From positions 1,116,001 through 1,180,000 of the forward strand of contig JAWMQN010000001.1 of the NCBI GenBank assembly GCA_033283265.1: DNA of 64,000 nt, read 5' to 3'. Made by a program: the position numbers and the translations under genes. The stretch comes from Mangrovimicrobium sp033283265. GTDB lineage: Bacteria > Pseudomonadota > Gammaproteobacteria > Pseudomonadales > Halieaceae. Below, piece by piece: positions 8,879 to 17,435 of this stretch. Under the pieces are notes generated by a model that saw only the letters and a list, made by a program, of their open reading frames with translations, was not told the DNA's origin and made no database searches. How positions within the stretch are numbered: position 1 is the first letter of the stretch; the number at the start of each line of letters is the position of its first letter.

Positions 8879-8879
8879 T

Positions 8880-9623
8880 TTGAGAGGTAACATCGTTGGC
8901 GGGGTCGGCTACCTGGTCGAGGGCGCGAAACTGCTGACTCATCCGTCCCTGCGCCTGTTCGTGATCGTTCCCCTGGCGGTCAATATCCTGATCTTCGGCA
9001 GCCTGCTGTATGTCAGCATCAGTTACCTGGTCGAGCTGATGGACCGCTGGCTGGCGGGCATTCCCGGGTGGCTGGACTTCATCCGCTGGATTCTCTGGCC
9101 GCTGATCGGCCTTACCCTGAGCCTGATCACCGGCTACCTGTTTACCGCGGTAGCGCTGGTCATCGCCTCGCCCTTCAACGGCCTGCTGGCCGAGAAGGCG
9201 GAGGAACTGGTGAGCGGCCGCGAGGTGCCCGCGCTCGAAGGCCTCGGCGCCGCCCTGATGATGGTGCCGCGGGGCGTGGTGCGGGAACTGCTCAAGCTGC
9301 TCTACTACCTGCCGATGGCGGCCTTCGTGCTGCTGGTCAGTTTCATTCCGGTGCTCAACGCCGTGGCGCCCCTGCTCTGGTTCCTGCTCGGCGCCTGGAT
9401 GATGTCGATCCAGTTCGTCGACTACCCGATGGACAACCACCAGCTGGGTTTCGGCGAGGTCAAGGATGCGGTGCGCAGCCGGCGGCTCTCAAGCCTCGGC
9501 TTTGGCGGGGCGGTGGCGCTATGTGCGGGGATTCCGCTGGTGAACTTTTTCGTGGTGCCCGCCGCGGTGGTCGGCGCCACCCTGCTCTGGTGCCGGGAAC
9601 TGGCGCCGGCACCGGGAGCCTGA
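8880..9623 (+). CDS. cysZ: Sulfate transporter CysZ
   Basis: A 247-residue inner-membrane protein of the CysZ/EI24 family. It aligns by eye with Escherichia coli CysZ throughout: FVIVPLAVNILIFG in the first membrane segment, the conserved ASPFNGLLAE, YYLPMAAFVLLVSFIP, WFLLGAWMMSIQFVDYPMDN and the final NFFVVPAAVVGATLLW. CysZ feeds sulfate into cysteine synthesis. The start is a TTG at 8880 with a weak GAAGGA upstream; no better start exists. It follows the CWC gene closely. The stop codon is two bases from the end of the convergent rhlB gene, with no room for a separate terminator. Confidence 0.92.
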   Translation: MRGNIVGGVGYLVEGAKLLTHPSLRLFVIVPLAVNILIFGSLLYVSISYLVELMDRWLAGIPGWLDFIRWILWPLIGLTLSLITGYLFTAVALVIASPFNGLLAEKAEELVSGREVPALEGLGAALMMVPRGVVRELLKLLYYLPMAAFVLLVSFIPVLNAVAPLLWFLLGAWMMSIQFVDYPMDNHQLGFGEVKDAVRSRRLSSLGFGGAVALCAGIPLVNFFVVPAAVVGATLLWCRELAPAPGA

Positions 9624-9625
9624 GC

Positions 9626-11026
9626 TCAGGCGAGCAGTTCCGCCGGCGGGTGGGTGCAGACCAGCGGCTCGCCCAGCAGTTTCTCGAGGTCCGGCAGCAG
9701 GAAGGCGTCGTCCTCACTGGCGAAGCTGATGGAAGTACCCGTGGCACCGGCGCGGCCGGTACGGCCAATGCGGTGCACGTAATCCTCGGGATCTTCCGGC
9801 AGGTTGTAGTTGACCACGTGGGTCACGCCGTCGACGTGGATGCCGCGCCCGGCCACGTCGGTGGCCACCAGCACCTTGATCTCACCGCTCTTGAACTGCT
9901 CCAGCGTGCGCGTGCGCTTGGCCTGGGGAATCTCCCCGGAGAGAATGCCGCAGGTCACCCCCGCCTTGCGCAGCCGCTCGTGCAGGCGGCGCACCTGGTC
10001 GCGGCGGTTGGCGAATACGATCACGCTGCTCACCTCGTCCTGGCGCAGCAGATTGTTCAGCACCCGGAAGCGATCCTGTGAACTGACCATGTAGACCTTC
10101 TGGTCGACGCTGTCGGTGGCCACGTGGTCCGGTTCGATCTCCACCGTCACCGGCTCGAAGGTCCACTGGGAGGACAGGTTGATGATGTCCGGGGTGAATG
10201 TCGCGGAGAACAGCAGGGTCTGGCGGTTCTCCTTGCGCGGCGCGGCCCGCACGATGCGCTTCACCTGGGGAATGAAGCCCATGTCCAGCATGCGGTCGGC
10301 CTCATCCAGCACCAGCACCTCGATATGGTCGAGGAAGAGGTCGCGGCGCCCCATGAAGTCGAGCAGGCGGCCGGGGGTGGCCACCACGAGATCGACGATA
10401 TCCTGTTGCAGGCGGTTGAGCTGCTTCTGGTAATCCATGCCGCCGATCAGCGTGACCACCTTGAGGTCGGTGTATTTGCTCAGATCGTTGGCGTCGGCGG
10501 CGATCTGCATCACCAGTTCCCGGGTCGGCGCGATCACCAGCGCCCGCGGCTCACCAATGAAGCGTTCGCCCTCCATCGGATTGCACAGCAGGTCGTTGAA
10601 GATGGTGATCAGGAAAGCTGCCGTCTTGCCGGTGCCGGTCTGCGCCTTGCCGATGGCGTCGTGGCCCTGCAAGGTGTGGGGAAGTACCTGCCCCTGGATG
10701 GGCGAGCAGTACTTGAAGCCGAGGTCGGCGATGCCGTGCATCAGTTCGTCGCGCAGGCCGAGGTCGTGGAAGCGGGTCTTGCCCTCCTCCGGCTCCACCG
10801 CGAACTGTTCGATGCTCCAGTTGCCTTGCACCGCCGGAGACTTCGGCTTGCGCTGGCGACGCTTGCCGCCGCTGCTTTTCTTCGCCTGCTGCTGCGCGCC
10901 GCTCTCGGCGTGTTCCGGTCGCTGCGGGGCGTTGGCGGCGGCTTTGGGGGACGGCTTCGGGGTGGGCGTCGAATCCGCTTTCGGTTCGCGCTTGCCGGTA
11001 AGCTGCCTGACGAGGCTCTTGATCAA
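9626..11026 (-). CDS. rhlB: DEAD-box RNA helicase RhlB
   Basis: A 466-residue ATP-dependent RNA helicase. After a low-complexity, basic, Pro/Ala/Gln-rich N-terminus (about residues 12-70) come the DEAD-box motifs in order: AQTGTGKTAAF (Walker A), APTRELVMQI, TPGRLL, VLDEADRMLDMGF, LFSATF, VIVFANRR, VATDVAGRGIHV and HRIGRTGRAG. RhlB is the helicase of the RNA degradosome. The N-terminal extension is longer than in E. coli (421 residues) and may bind RNA or partners. The start is TTG. The gene is convergent with cysZ. Some other DEAD helicases are similar, but the overall length and VVNYNLPEDPEDYVHRIGR favour RhlB. Confidence 0.88.
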   Translation of the reverse strand: MIKSLVRQLTGKREPKADSTPTPKPSPKAAANAPQRPEHAESGAQQQAKKSSGGKRRQRKPKSPAVQGNWSIEQFAVEPEEGKTRFHDLGLRDELMHGIADLGFKYCSPIQGQVLPHTLQGHDAIGKAQTGTGKTAAFLITIFNDLLCNPMEGERFIGEPRALVIAPTRELVMQIAADANDLSKYTDLKVVTLIGGMDYQKQLNRLQQDIVDLVVATPGRLLDFMGRRDLFLDHIEVLVLDEADRMLDMGFIPQVKRIVRAAPRKENRQTLLFSATFTPDIINLSSQWTFEPVTVEIEPDHVATDSVDQKVYMVSSQDRFRVLNNLLRQDEVSSVIVFANRRDQVRRLHERLRKAGVTCGILSGEIPQAKRTRTLEQFKSGEIKVLVATDVAGRGIHVDGVTHVVNYNLPEDPEDYVHRIGRTGRAGATGTSISFASEDDAFLLPDLEKLLGEPLVCTHPPAELLA

Positions 11027-11142
11027 GTTGAAATCCTGCGACTGCTCGAAAAACGCGCTAGTGTAGCCGCTTGGGGGGGCTTTGTCGCCCTGTTGTGCTG
11101 ACTTCTATTGGCGCCCCTCCGGGCTTCGATCCCGCACGATTA

Positions 11143-11733
11143 TCACCCCCGCCCGGGATACAAGCGCGACAGGTAGTAATCCACGCTGACGAAGCGTCCA
11201 CCGCCGCTGAACAGCAAGGCGGACAACATGATCAGGTAGGTGACGGCGAACTCGATGCCGTTGTTGAGTATGACGAAATTGCCCTTCTCGGTGAGCCAGC
11301 TGTAGTTGCCGTACTCGCGCAGCAGGTCCTTGGCGGCGCCCAGCCGCACGGCAACTTCCCTGGCGCTGGAGTCGGCGATCGCCGCCCAGCCGTGGTCCCA
11401 GTGCACGGCGAAGATGGCGACCAGCATGGTCGCCATCAGCGGGATGCAGATCCAGCGGGTGGCCAGGCCGAGCAGCAGGAGCAGTGCGCCGATGGCCTCG
11501 GTGTAGGCCGCGAGGTAGGCCAGCAGTTCCGGCGCCGGCAGGCCGAGGCCCCAGTCGGGGTTGCCGAACCAGTCGATGGTGCTGTCAATGGAGGAGATCT
11601 TGCGCGTACCCGCCATCCAGAAAACCGGCACCAGGTACAGTCGCATGGCCAACGCCGGCAGCCCGTCGAGGGTTTTCAATCGGGGAAAAATCGCGTTGTG
11701 AATGGTGTAATATGCGCCGGCGATTGCTTCCAT
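11143..11733 (-). CDS. DoxX-family membrane protein
   Basis: A 196-residue protein of the DoxX family with four membrane segments. ALAMRLYLVPVFWMAGTRKI is the first, with the conserved arginine; AYTEAIGALLLLLGLATR and LMATMLVAIFAVHW follow, then a periplasmic or cytoplasmic insert (about residues 115-160) and the last helix FAVTYLIMLSALLF. DoxX-like proteins are associated with quinone or thiol metabolism and redox stress, without an agreed activity. I chose ATG 11733, preceded by AGGAAA, over an upstream TTG. It is divergent from the MATE gene, with about 100 bases of shared promoter region. Confidence 0.8.
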   Translation of the reverse strand: MEAIAGAYYTIHNAIFPRLKTLDGLPALAMRLYLVPVFWMAGTRKISSIDSTIDWFGNPDWGLGLPAPELLAYLAAYTEAIGALLLLLGLATRWICIPLMATMLVAIFAVHWDHGWAAIADSSAREVAVRLGAAKDLLREYGNYSWLTEKGNFVILNNGIEFAVTYLIMLSALLFSGGGRFVSVDYYLSRLYPGRG

Positions 11734-11834
11734 ATTTCGCTTTCCTACAGGCAAGTTTCCTCTGTGACAGTAGATTGGCTTAAAAGGTTTCCCCAGGGCA
11801 AGACCCGCGTTGCCGGCGCCTGTGGTTGTCCGGC

Positions 11835-13247
11835 ATGCTGATGCACTGGCAGGACTACCGCAACGAGGCGCGCGCGCTGTTCGCCATCGCCTGGCCGACC
11901 ACGGTGGCGCAACTGGCGCAGATCGGCACCGGCGTGGTGGATACGATCATGGCCGGCCGCTACGGCGCGGAAGAGCTGGCGGCGGTGGCGATCGGCTACA
12001 ACATCTGGCTGCCCCTGTTCCTGTTTGAACTGGGCATGCTGATGGCGACTTCGGTGATCGTTGCGCAGGCCTTTGGCGCGGGGCGCCTCGCCGAGATTCG
12101 CGCCAGCCTGCCCCAGGGCATCTGGCTGGCGCTGATGCTGGGCGCCGTGATCGCCCCCGCCTGCTACTCGGCGGCCCCGGTGCTGGACCTGCTGGACCTG
12201 GAGGGCGGTACCCGCGACAAGAGTCTCGCCTACCTGCAGGCGGTGGCCTGGGGGCTGCCCGCCTCGGCGCTGTTCCAGTCCCTGCGCTGCCACAACCAGG
12301 GGCTGGGCCTGATGAAGCCCTACATGGTGGCCAGCCTTATCGGCTTTCTCGCCAACATACCGCTCAACTACGCGCTGATGTTCGGCAAGTGGGGGGCACC
12401 GGAGCTGGGCGCCGCCGGCTGCGGTATCGCCACCGCGATCTGCATGTGGCTGGGCGTGCTGCTGATCGGCATCTACAGCGTGGTGGTGCCGGGCATTCGC
12501 CAGTACCTGCCCGCCCCGCGGCTGGTCAGGCCGAACTGGCCGATGCTGAAAACCATCGCCCTGCTGGGCCTGCCGATGGGCCTGTCCTTCTTCCTGGAAA
12601 TGGGCGTGATCTCGACCATCGGCCTGATGATCGCCACCCTCGGCAACAGCGCCATGGCCGCCCACCAGATCGCCATCAACCTCTGGGACGTGGTCTACAT
12701 GCCGCTGGCCGCGGTGGGCTCCGCGATGTGTACCCGGGTCGGCCACGGGATCGGCAGCGGGCAGATGGGCGCTGTGCAGGTTTCGATCCGGACCGGCATG
12801 GTCGCCGTGCTCTGTGTCGCCCTGTGCGCCACGCTGTTGCTGTTGAGCCTGCCCGGGCCGCTGGTCAGTATCTATACCAGCGACCTCGATATCCACGGCA
12901 TCGCGGTCAGCCTGATCCGCCTCGCCGCTTTGTTCATCATCATCGACTCGCTGCAGATTGGCGGCTCGTTCTGCCTGCGCGCCTTCCGCGATACCCGCTT
13001 CCCGTTTATCGTCACCTGCCTGTGCTACTGGTGCCTCTCGGTGCCGCTGGCCTGGTGGCTGGGCCCGGGCTCGGTCAGCGATCCTGCGCGGGGGGCCACG
13101 GCGGTCTGGGGTTCACTGATTAGTGGAATCTGCCTGGCCATGCTGCTGGTGATGTGGCGCTTGCGGGCAACCCTGCGCAAACCCCTGCCGGCGCCGGACA
13201 GCGCTAGCGAAGGTGGGCGCAGTCGGGACATCCCGGACGCGGCGTGA
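11835..13247 (+). CDS. MATE-family multidrug efflux transporter (NorM type)
   Basis: A 470-residue inner-membrane antiporter with twelve predicted hydrophobic segments in two six-helix halves. Family motifs include AWPTTVAQLAQIGTGVVDTI in the first helix, LANIPLNYALMFGKWG at the end of the first half and GLPMGLSFFLEMGVIS beginning the second. MATE pumps export cationic drugs and metabolites using sodium or proton gradients. The start may be ATG 11835 or ATG 11841; an upstream TTG at 11826 is less likely. The 3' end overlaps moeB on the other strand by 44 bases, so the C-terminal tail is encoded in a doubly used segment. Confidence 0.88.
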   Translation: MLMHWQDYRNEARALFAIAWPTTVAQLAQIGTGVVDTIMAGRYGAEELAAVAIGYNIWLPLFLFELGMLMATSVIVAQAFGAGRLAEIRASLPQGIWLALMLGAVIAPACYSAAPVLDLLDLEGGTRDKSLAYLQAVAWGLPASALFQSLRCHNQGLGLMKPYMVASLIGFLANIPLNYALMFGKWGAPELGAAGCGIATAICMWLGVLLIGIYSVVVPGIRQYLPAPRLVRPNWPMLKTIALLGLPMGLSFFLEMGVISTIGLMIATLGNSAMAAHQIAINLWDVVYMPLAAVGSAMCTRVGHGIGSGQMGAVQVSIRTGMVAVLCVALCATLLLLSLPGPLVSIYTSDLDIHGIAVSLIRLAALFIIIDSLQIGGSFCLRAFRDTRFPFIVTCLCYWCLSVPLAWWLGPGSVSDPARGATAVWGSLISGICLAMLLVMWRLRATLRKPLPAPDSASEGGRSRDIPDAA

Positions 13248-13956
13248 CACCCAGCCGCTGGAACTGCAGCGCGCGCAAGTCCACCATCAGCATCGTGCCG
13301 GCCAGGCCACTGCCAAAGCCCGACAGCAGCTTGAGCGCCTCCGTCGCCTGCAGCGTACCGAGCACGCCCACCACCGGTGCGAGCACACCGCTCTGGCTGC
13401 AACTCAGGGCGGTCTGGTCCCCTTCGACGGGGTAGACACAGCGGTAGCAGGGCCCGCCCCTGTGCGGGTCGAACAGCGCCAGCTGCCCCTCCGCGCGCAC
13501 CGCCGCGGCGGATAACAGCGGCACCCCCGCGGCTATGCAGGCCCGGTTGAGGGCGAAACGCGCGGGGTAGTTGTCCGTGGCATCGAGCACCAGGTTCACC
13601 GCGGCCACCCGCGACAGCATGCCGGCTTCCTGCAGCCGCTCCTCGATCACCACGGTTTGCACCCCGGGGTTCAGCGCGGCGATGCTCGCCGCCACCGAGG
13701 CGGCCTTGTTGCGGCCGATGTCGGCGTCGCCATGGGCGATCTGCCGCTGCAGGTTGGAGAGCTCCACCGCGTCGCCGTCGGCCAGGTGGATCTCGCCCAC
13801 CCCGGCGGCGGCGAGGTAGAGCGCCGCGGGACAGCCCAGCCCGCCGAGGCCGACAATCAGCACCTTGCTCGCCAGCAGTGCCTCCTGCCCGGCGATATCG
13901 AACTCGGGCAGCAGCAGTTGCCGGTTGTAGCGCAGCAGCTCGTCGTCACTCAGCAC
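13204..13956 (-). CDS. moeB: Molybdopterin-synthase adenylyltransferase MoeB (ThiF/HesA family)
   Basis: A 250-residue E1-like enzyme that adenylates the C-terminal glycine of MoaD (or ThiS) for sulfur transfer. Visible features are RYNRQLLLPEF at the start, the ATP-binding VLIVGLGGLGCPAALYLAAA, the LSNLQRQ and LDATDNYPAR motifs, and the zinc-binding pairs CYRC and CPDC. The length matches E. coli MoeB (249). I chose GTG 13956, which overlaps the end of prmC by 11 bases; the longer upstream frame lies in prmC. The prmC-moeB order is common in gammaproteobacteria. ThiF is the alternative assignment but context favours MoeB. Confidence 0.88.
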   Translation of the reverse strand: MLSDDELLRYNRQLLLPEFDIAGQEALLASKVLIVGLGGLGCPAALYLAAAGVGEIHLADGDAVELSNLQRQIAHGDADIGRNKAASVAASIAALNPGVQTVVIEERLQEAGMLSRVAAVNLVLDATDNYPARFALNRACIAAGVPLLSAAAVRAEGQLALFDPHRGGPCYRCVYPVEGDQTALSCSQSGVLAPVVGVLGTLQATEALKLLSGFGSGLAGTMLMVDLRALQFQRLGVTPRPGCPDCAHLR

Positions 13957-14776
13957 GCCACTGACCCCCGCTGATGCGCTCGTTGCCGCCCAGGTCGCGG
14001 CGGGTTTGCGCCGCGAGGAATCCCGCGGCACCCAAGCGGTCGCGCACCGCCGCGCCCTGCTCATAGCCGTGCTCGAGCAACAGCCAGGCGCCCGGGTTCA
14101 GGTGCTGCGGCGCAGCGCAAATAATTGCATCGATATCCGCCAGGCCCTCGCTGTCCGCCACCAGGGCGGTGCGCGGCTCGAACCGCACATCGCCCTGCGC
14201 CAGGTGAGCGTCGGACCCGTCGATATAGGGCGGGTTGGCAACCACCAGATCGAACGACCCTTCGACCGCGCCGAACCAGTCGGACTGCGCGAAGGCTACC
14301 TGGGGCAGCCGGCAGCGGTGGGCATTGCGCTGCGCCAGCGCCACCGCCTGTGGATTCAGGTCCACCCCCTGCACCTGCCACAGGGGTCGCTCGCTGGCCA
14401 GGGCCAGGGCGATGGCCCCGGTGCCAGTGCCGAGATCGAGCACCCGGGCCGCCGCCGGCAGCGGCAACTCAAGTGCCCACTCGACCAGGGTCTCGGTATC
14501 CGGGCGGGGAATCAGGGTGCTCGGCTCGACTTCCAGCGACAGCGACCAGAATTCGCGCTCGCCAGTCAGGTAGGCGACCGGCTCGCCGGCCAGGCGCCGC
14601 GCGAACAGTTGCTCGAATCTGTCCAGGGCGACGCCGGAGACCTCCGTCTCCGACCAGGCGTAGAGCCAGCTGCGCGGCTTGTCGAGGCAGTGGCAGAGAA
14701 GTATTTCGAGGTCCCGGCGCGGACTGTCGCCGGGCAGTTCCTGCGCGCGGCGCAGCAGGGCCTGCACGGTGGCCAT
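13946..14776 (-). CDS. prmC: Release-factor glutamine methyltransferase PrmC
   Basis: A 276-residue SAM-dependent methyltransferase that methylates the GGQ glutamine of release factors RF1 and RF2. It carries VLDLGTGTGAIALALASE (SAM-binding motif I) and the catalytic VANPPYID, with IPRPDTETLVEW before the SAM fold. Its gene begins two bases after the stop codon of prfA, which encodes its substrate, in the normal gammaproteobacterial order. The ATG at 14776 gives the usual family length (277 in E. coli). Confidence 0.95.
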   Translation of the reverse strand: MATVQALLRRAQELPGDSPRRDLEILLCHCLDKPRSWLYAWSETEVSGVALDRFEQLFARRLAGEPVAYLTGEREFWSLSLEVEPSTLIPRPDTETLVEWALELPLPAAARVLDLGTGTGAIALALASERPLWQVQGVDLNPQAVALAQRNAHRCRLPQVAFAQSDWFGAVEGSFDLVVANPPYIDGSDAHLAQGDVRFEPRTALVADSEGLADIDAIICAAPQHLNPGAWLLLEHGYEQGAAVRDRLGAAGFLAAQTRRDLGGNERISGGQWRAE

Positions 14777-14778
14777 GC

Positions 14779-15876
14779 TCAGTGGCCGCCTGAACCTTCC
14801 GCGAGGGCGGCCAACTGGTCGGCCTGGTACTCCTGGCGCAGAGGCCCGACCACGGCGCCGAGATCGCCCTCCATCACCTCGGCCAGCTTGTAGAGGGTGA
14901 GGTTGATGCGGTGGTCGGTCAGGCGGCCCTGGGGAAAGTTGTAGGTGCGGATGCGGTCGGAGCGATCGCCGGTGCCGACCAGGTCGCGGCGCAGGGAGGC
15001 CTGCTCCGCCGCGGCCTTGTCCTTGGCACTGGACATCAGCTTGGCCAGCAGCAGCGACATCGCCCGGGCGCGGTTCTTGTGCTGGGAGCGCTCGTCCTGG
15101 CACTCGACCACGATGCCGCTGGGCAGGTGGGTGATGCGCACCGCGGAGTCGGTCTTGTTAACGTGCTGGCCGCCGGCGCCCGAAGCCCGGTAGGTGTCGA
15201 CGCGCAGGTCCGCCTTGTTGATTTCCACCGCGTCGACCTCCTCCGCCTCCGGCAGGATGGCGACGGTGCAGGCGGAGGTGTGGATGCGCCCCTGGGATTC
15301 GGTTTCCGGCACCCGCTGCACGCGGTGGGCGCCGGACTCGAACTTCAGGTGGGCGTAGACGTCGCGCCCTTCCACCCGGGTAATCAACTCCTTGTAGCCG
15401 CCGTGTTCGCCGGGGCGCTCGGAGAGCACTTCCACCTTCCAGCCCATCTGCTCGGCGTAGCGGGAGTACATGCGGAACAGGTCGCCGGAGAAGATCGCCG
15501 CCTCGTCGCCGCCGGTGCCGGCGCGGATCTCCAGGAACACGTTGTGGGAGTCGTTGGGGTCGCGCGGCAGCAGCAGGGTCTGCAGTTCCACTTCCAGTTC
15601 GGCGAGCTTGTCGCTGCCGGAATCCAGCTCCTCCTGGGCCATCTCGCGCAGGTCGGGATCGGCGTCCTCGAGCATCTGCCGGGCCTCCTCGAGATCGCCC
15701 TTCACCCGGCTGTACTCGACATAGCACTTCACCACAGCTTCCAGCTCGGCGTACTCGCGGGACAGGTCGCGGAAACGCTCCTGGTCGGCGATGGTTTCGC
15801 TGTCGCCGAGCAGGGCCGATACCTCCTCGTGCCGGTCAGTCAATGTTTCCAGCTTGGACAGGAGCGAGGCTTTCAT
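14779..15876 (-). CDS. prfA: Peptide chain release factor 1
   Basis: A 365-residue class I release factor that reads UAA and UAG. The anticodon-like tripeptide is PET within RVPETESQGRIHTSA (PxT, the RF1 type, not the SPF of RF2), and the catalytic GGQ is in SGAGGQHVNKT. The conserved CQDERSQHKNRARA and RTYNFPQGRLTDHRINLTLY follow. The start codon overlaps the hemA stop as ATGA, so the two genes are translationally coupled. Length is close to E. coli RF1 (360). Confidence 0.97.
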   Translation of the reverse strand: MKASLLSKLETLTDRHEEVSALLGDSETIADQERFRDLSREYAELEAVVKCYVEYSRVKGDLEEARQMLEDADPDLREMAQEELDSGSDKLAELEVELQTLLLPRDPNDSHNVFLEIRAGTGGDEAAIFSGDLFRMYSRYAEQMGWKVEVLSERPGEHGGYKELITRVEGRDVYAHLKFESGAHRVQRVPETESQGRIHTSACTVAILPEAEEVDAVEINKADLRVDTYRASGAGGQHVNKTDSAVRITHLPSGIVVECQDERSQHKNRARAMSLLLAKLMSSAKDKAAAEQASLRRDLVGTGDRSDRIRTYNFPQGRLTDHRINLTLYKLAEVMEGDLGAVVGPLRQEYQADQLAALAEGSGGH

Positions 15877-17234
15877 TGCAGTGTGTGTCTCGAGTGATCG
15901 GTATCGTCAGAGGAAAGTTCGAGGGGTTCGCAGGGCGCGCAGGCGGACTCGGCCGCGGCGTCGCCCTCCTCGGCCAGGCCGAGGAGGCGGCGGGCCAGGA
16001 CCAGCGCCTCGCGGTCGCCACTGGCGCAGACGTCCTTGAGGCCGGTGGTCGGTGAGTGAATGAGCTTGTTGGTCAGCCCGCGGGCGAGGTGGGTCAGCAC
16101 CTGCTCGGGCGACTGGCCGCGGGCGAGATTGCGCAGGGCTTTTTCCAGTTCATCCTCGCGGGTGCGGTCGGCCTTGCCGCGGAATTCCTTGACCAGGTCC
16201 ACCGCCCCGAGGCGGCGCAGGTCCTCGCGGAACTCCTCGACGCCGAGGGCGATGATCTGGTCGGCCTTGCGCGCCTCGTTGCGGCGGCTGCGCATGTTCT
16301 CGTCGACGATCTCGCGCAGGTCGTCGACGCTGTACAGGTAGACGTCGCGCAATTCGTTCACCTGCGGCTCGATATCCCGCGGCACCGCGATATCCACCAT
16401 CAGCATGGGCCGGTGCTTGCGCTTCTTCACCGCCTGTTCCACCGCGCCTTTACCGAGTATCGGCAGCTGGCTGGCGGTGGACGTAATGACGATATCCGCC
16501 GCCGGCAACTGCTCGGGAATCTCCGCCAGCAGCACCGCTTCGGCGCCAAACTGCTCGGCGAGTTCCCGGGCCCGGCCGAGGGTGCGGTTGGCAATCACGA
16601 TGCTGGAGACCCCGGCGTCGACCAGGTGGCGCGCCACCAGTTCGATGGTTTCCCCGGCGCCCACCAGCAGTGCGCGACAGTCCTTGAGGTCGGAAAAAAT
16701 GTGCCCGGCGAGATTCACCGCGGCGTAGGCCACCGACACGGGGTTTTCGCCGATGGCGGTATCGGTGCGGACTTTCTTCGCGATCGAGAAGATGCGCTGG
16801 AACATCCGCCCCAGCTCGCTACCCGCCGCGCCGCACTCGGAGGCGACGGCGTAGGCGGATTTCAGCTGGCCGAAGATCTGCGGCTCGCCGAGGACCATGG
16901 AATCCAGCCCGCTGGCGACCTGCACGATATGCCGCAGGGCCTGGTCGCTCTCGTAGTGATAGGCGCAGCGGCGCAGGTCCTCGGCGGACAGGTGGTGATA
17001 GCCGGCCATCCAGTCGATCAACTGGACTGCTTTCTCCGCGAGCACGGCGCCACTGGCGGCGAGCGCATAGATCTCGGTGCGGTTACAGGTGGAGAGAATG
17101 ACCACCTCGTCGACCCCGGCGTTGCTGCAGCAATCGGCCATCGCCTCACTCACCTGTTCCGGGGCAAAGGCAACCTTCTCCCGCAGCTCTACAGCGGCGG
17201 AATTGTGGTTGATGCCGAGGGCAATCAGGTTCAT
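15873..17234 (-). CDS. hemA: Glutamyl-tRNA reductase
   Basis: A 453-residue enzyme that reduces glutamyl-tRNA to glutamate-1-semialdehyde, the first step of tetrapyrrole synthesis. The N-terminus has ALGINHNSAAVELREKVAF, the nucleophilic cysteine is in ILSTCNRTEIYA, and VLGEPQIFGQLK and the NADPH-binding ALLVGAGETIELVARHL follow. It is about 35 residues longer than E. coli HemA at the C-terminus, with a Cys-containing tail. The ATG at 17234 is preceded by GAGGAGG. hemA leads the operon hemA-prfA-prmC-moeB and is divergent from the TPR lipoprotein gene, as in many gammaproteobacteria. Confidence 0.96.
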   Translation of the reverse strand: MNLIALGINHNSAAVELREKVAFAPEQVSEAMADCCSNAGVDEVVILSTCNRTEIYALAASGAVLAEKAVQLIDWMAGYHHLSAEDLRRCAYHYESDQALRHIVQVASGLDSMVLGEPQIFGQLKSAYAVASECGAAGSELGRMFQRIFSIAKKVRTDTAIGENPVSVAYAAVNLAGHIFSDLKDCRALLVGAGETIELVARHLVDAGVSSIVIANRTLGRARELAEQFGAEAVLLAEIPEQLPAADIVITSTASQLPILGKGAVEQAVKKRKHRPMLMVDIAVPRDIEPQVNELRDVYLYSVDDLREIVDENMRSRRNEARKADQIIALGVEEFREDLRRLGAVDLVKEFRGKADRTREDELEKALRNLARGQSPEQVLTHLARGLTNKLIHSPTTGLKDVCASGDREALVLARRLLGLAEEGDAAAESACAPCEPLELSSDDTDHSRHTLQ

Positions 17235-17435
17235 GGGGCGCGGTCCTCCTCGGTCCGACGGGGCAAATCCGGTACAGCTTTGGTGAACCGGTGGCGGCTT
17301 ACTGCGGAATTCTACCAAGTCAACGGCGAAATATCCCGCCCTCTGCACCCTTAACGCCTCCCGGCCATTGGGCTAATGCCCGCCCCTGTGTCATTATTGA
17401 GGGACACAGTTGCATTGGCTTTTGCGCCCTGGTTT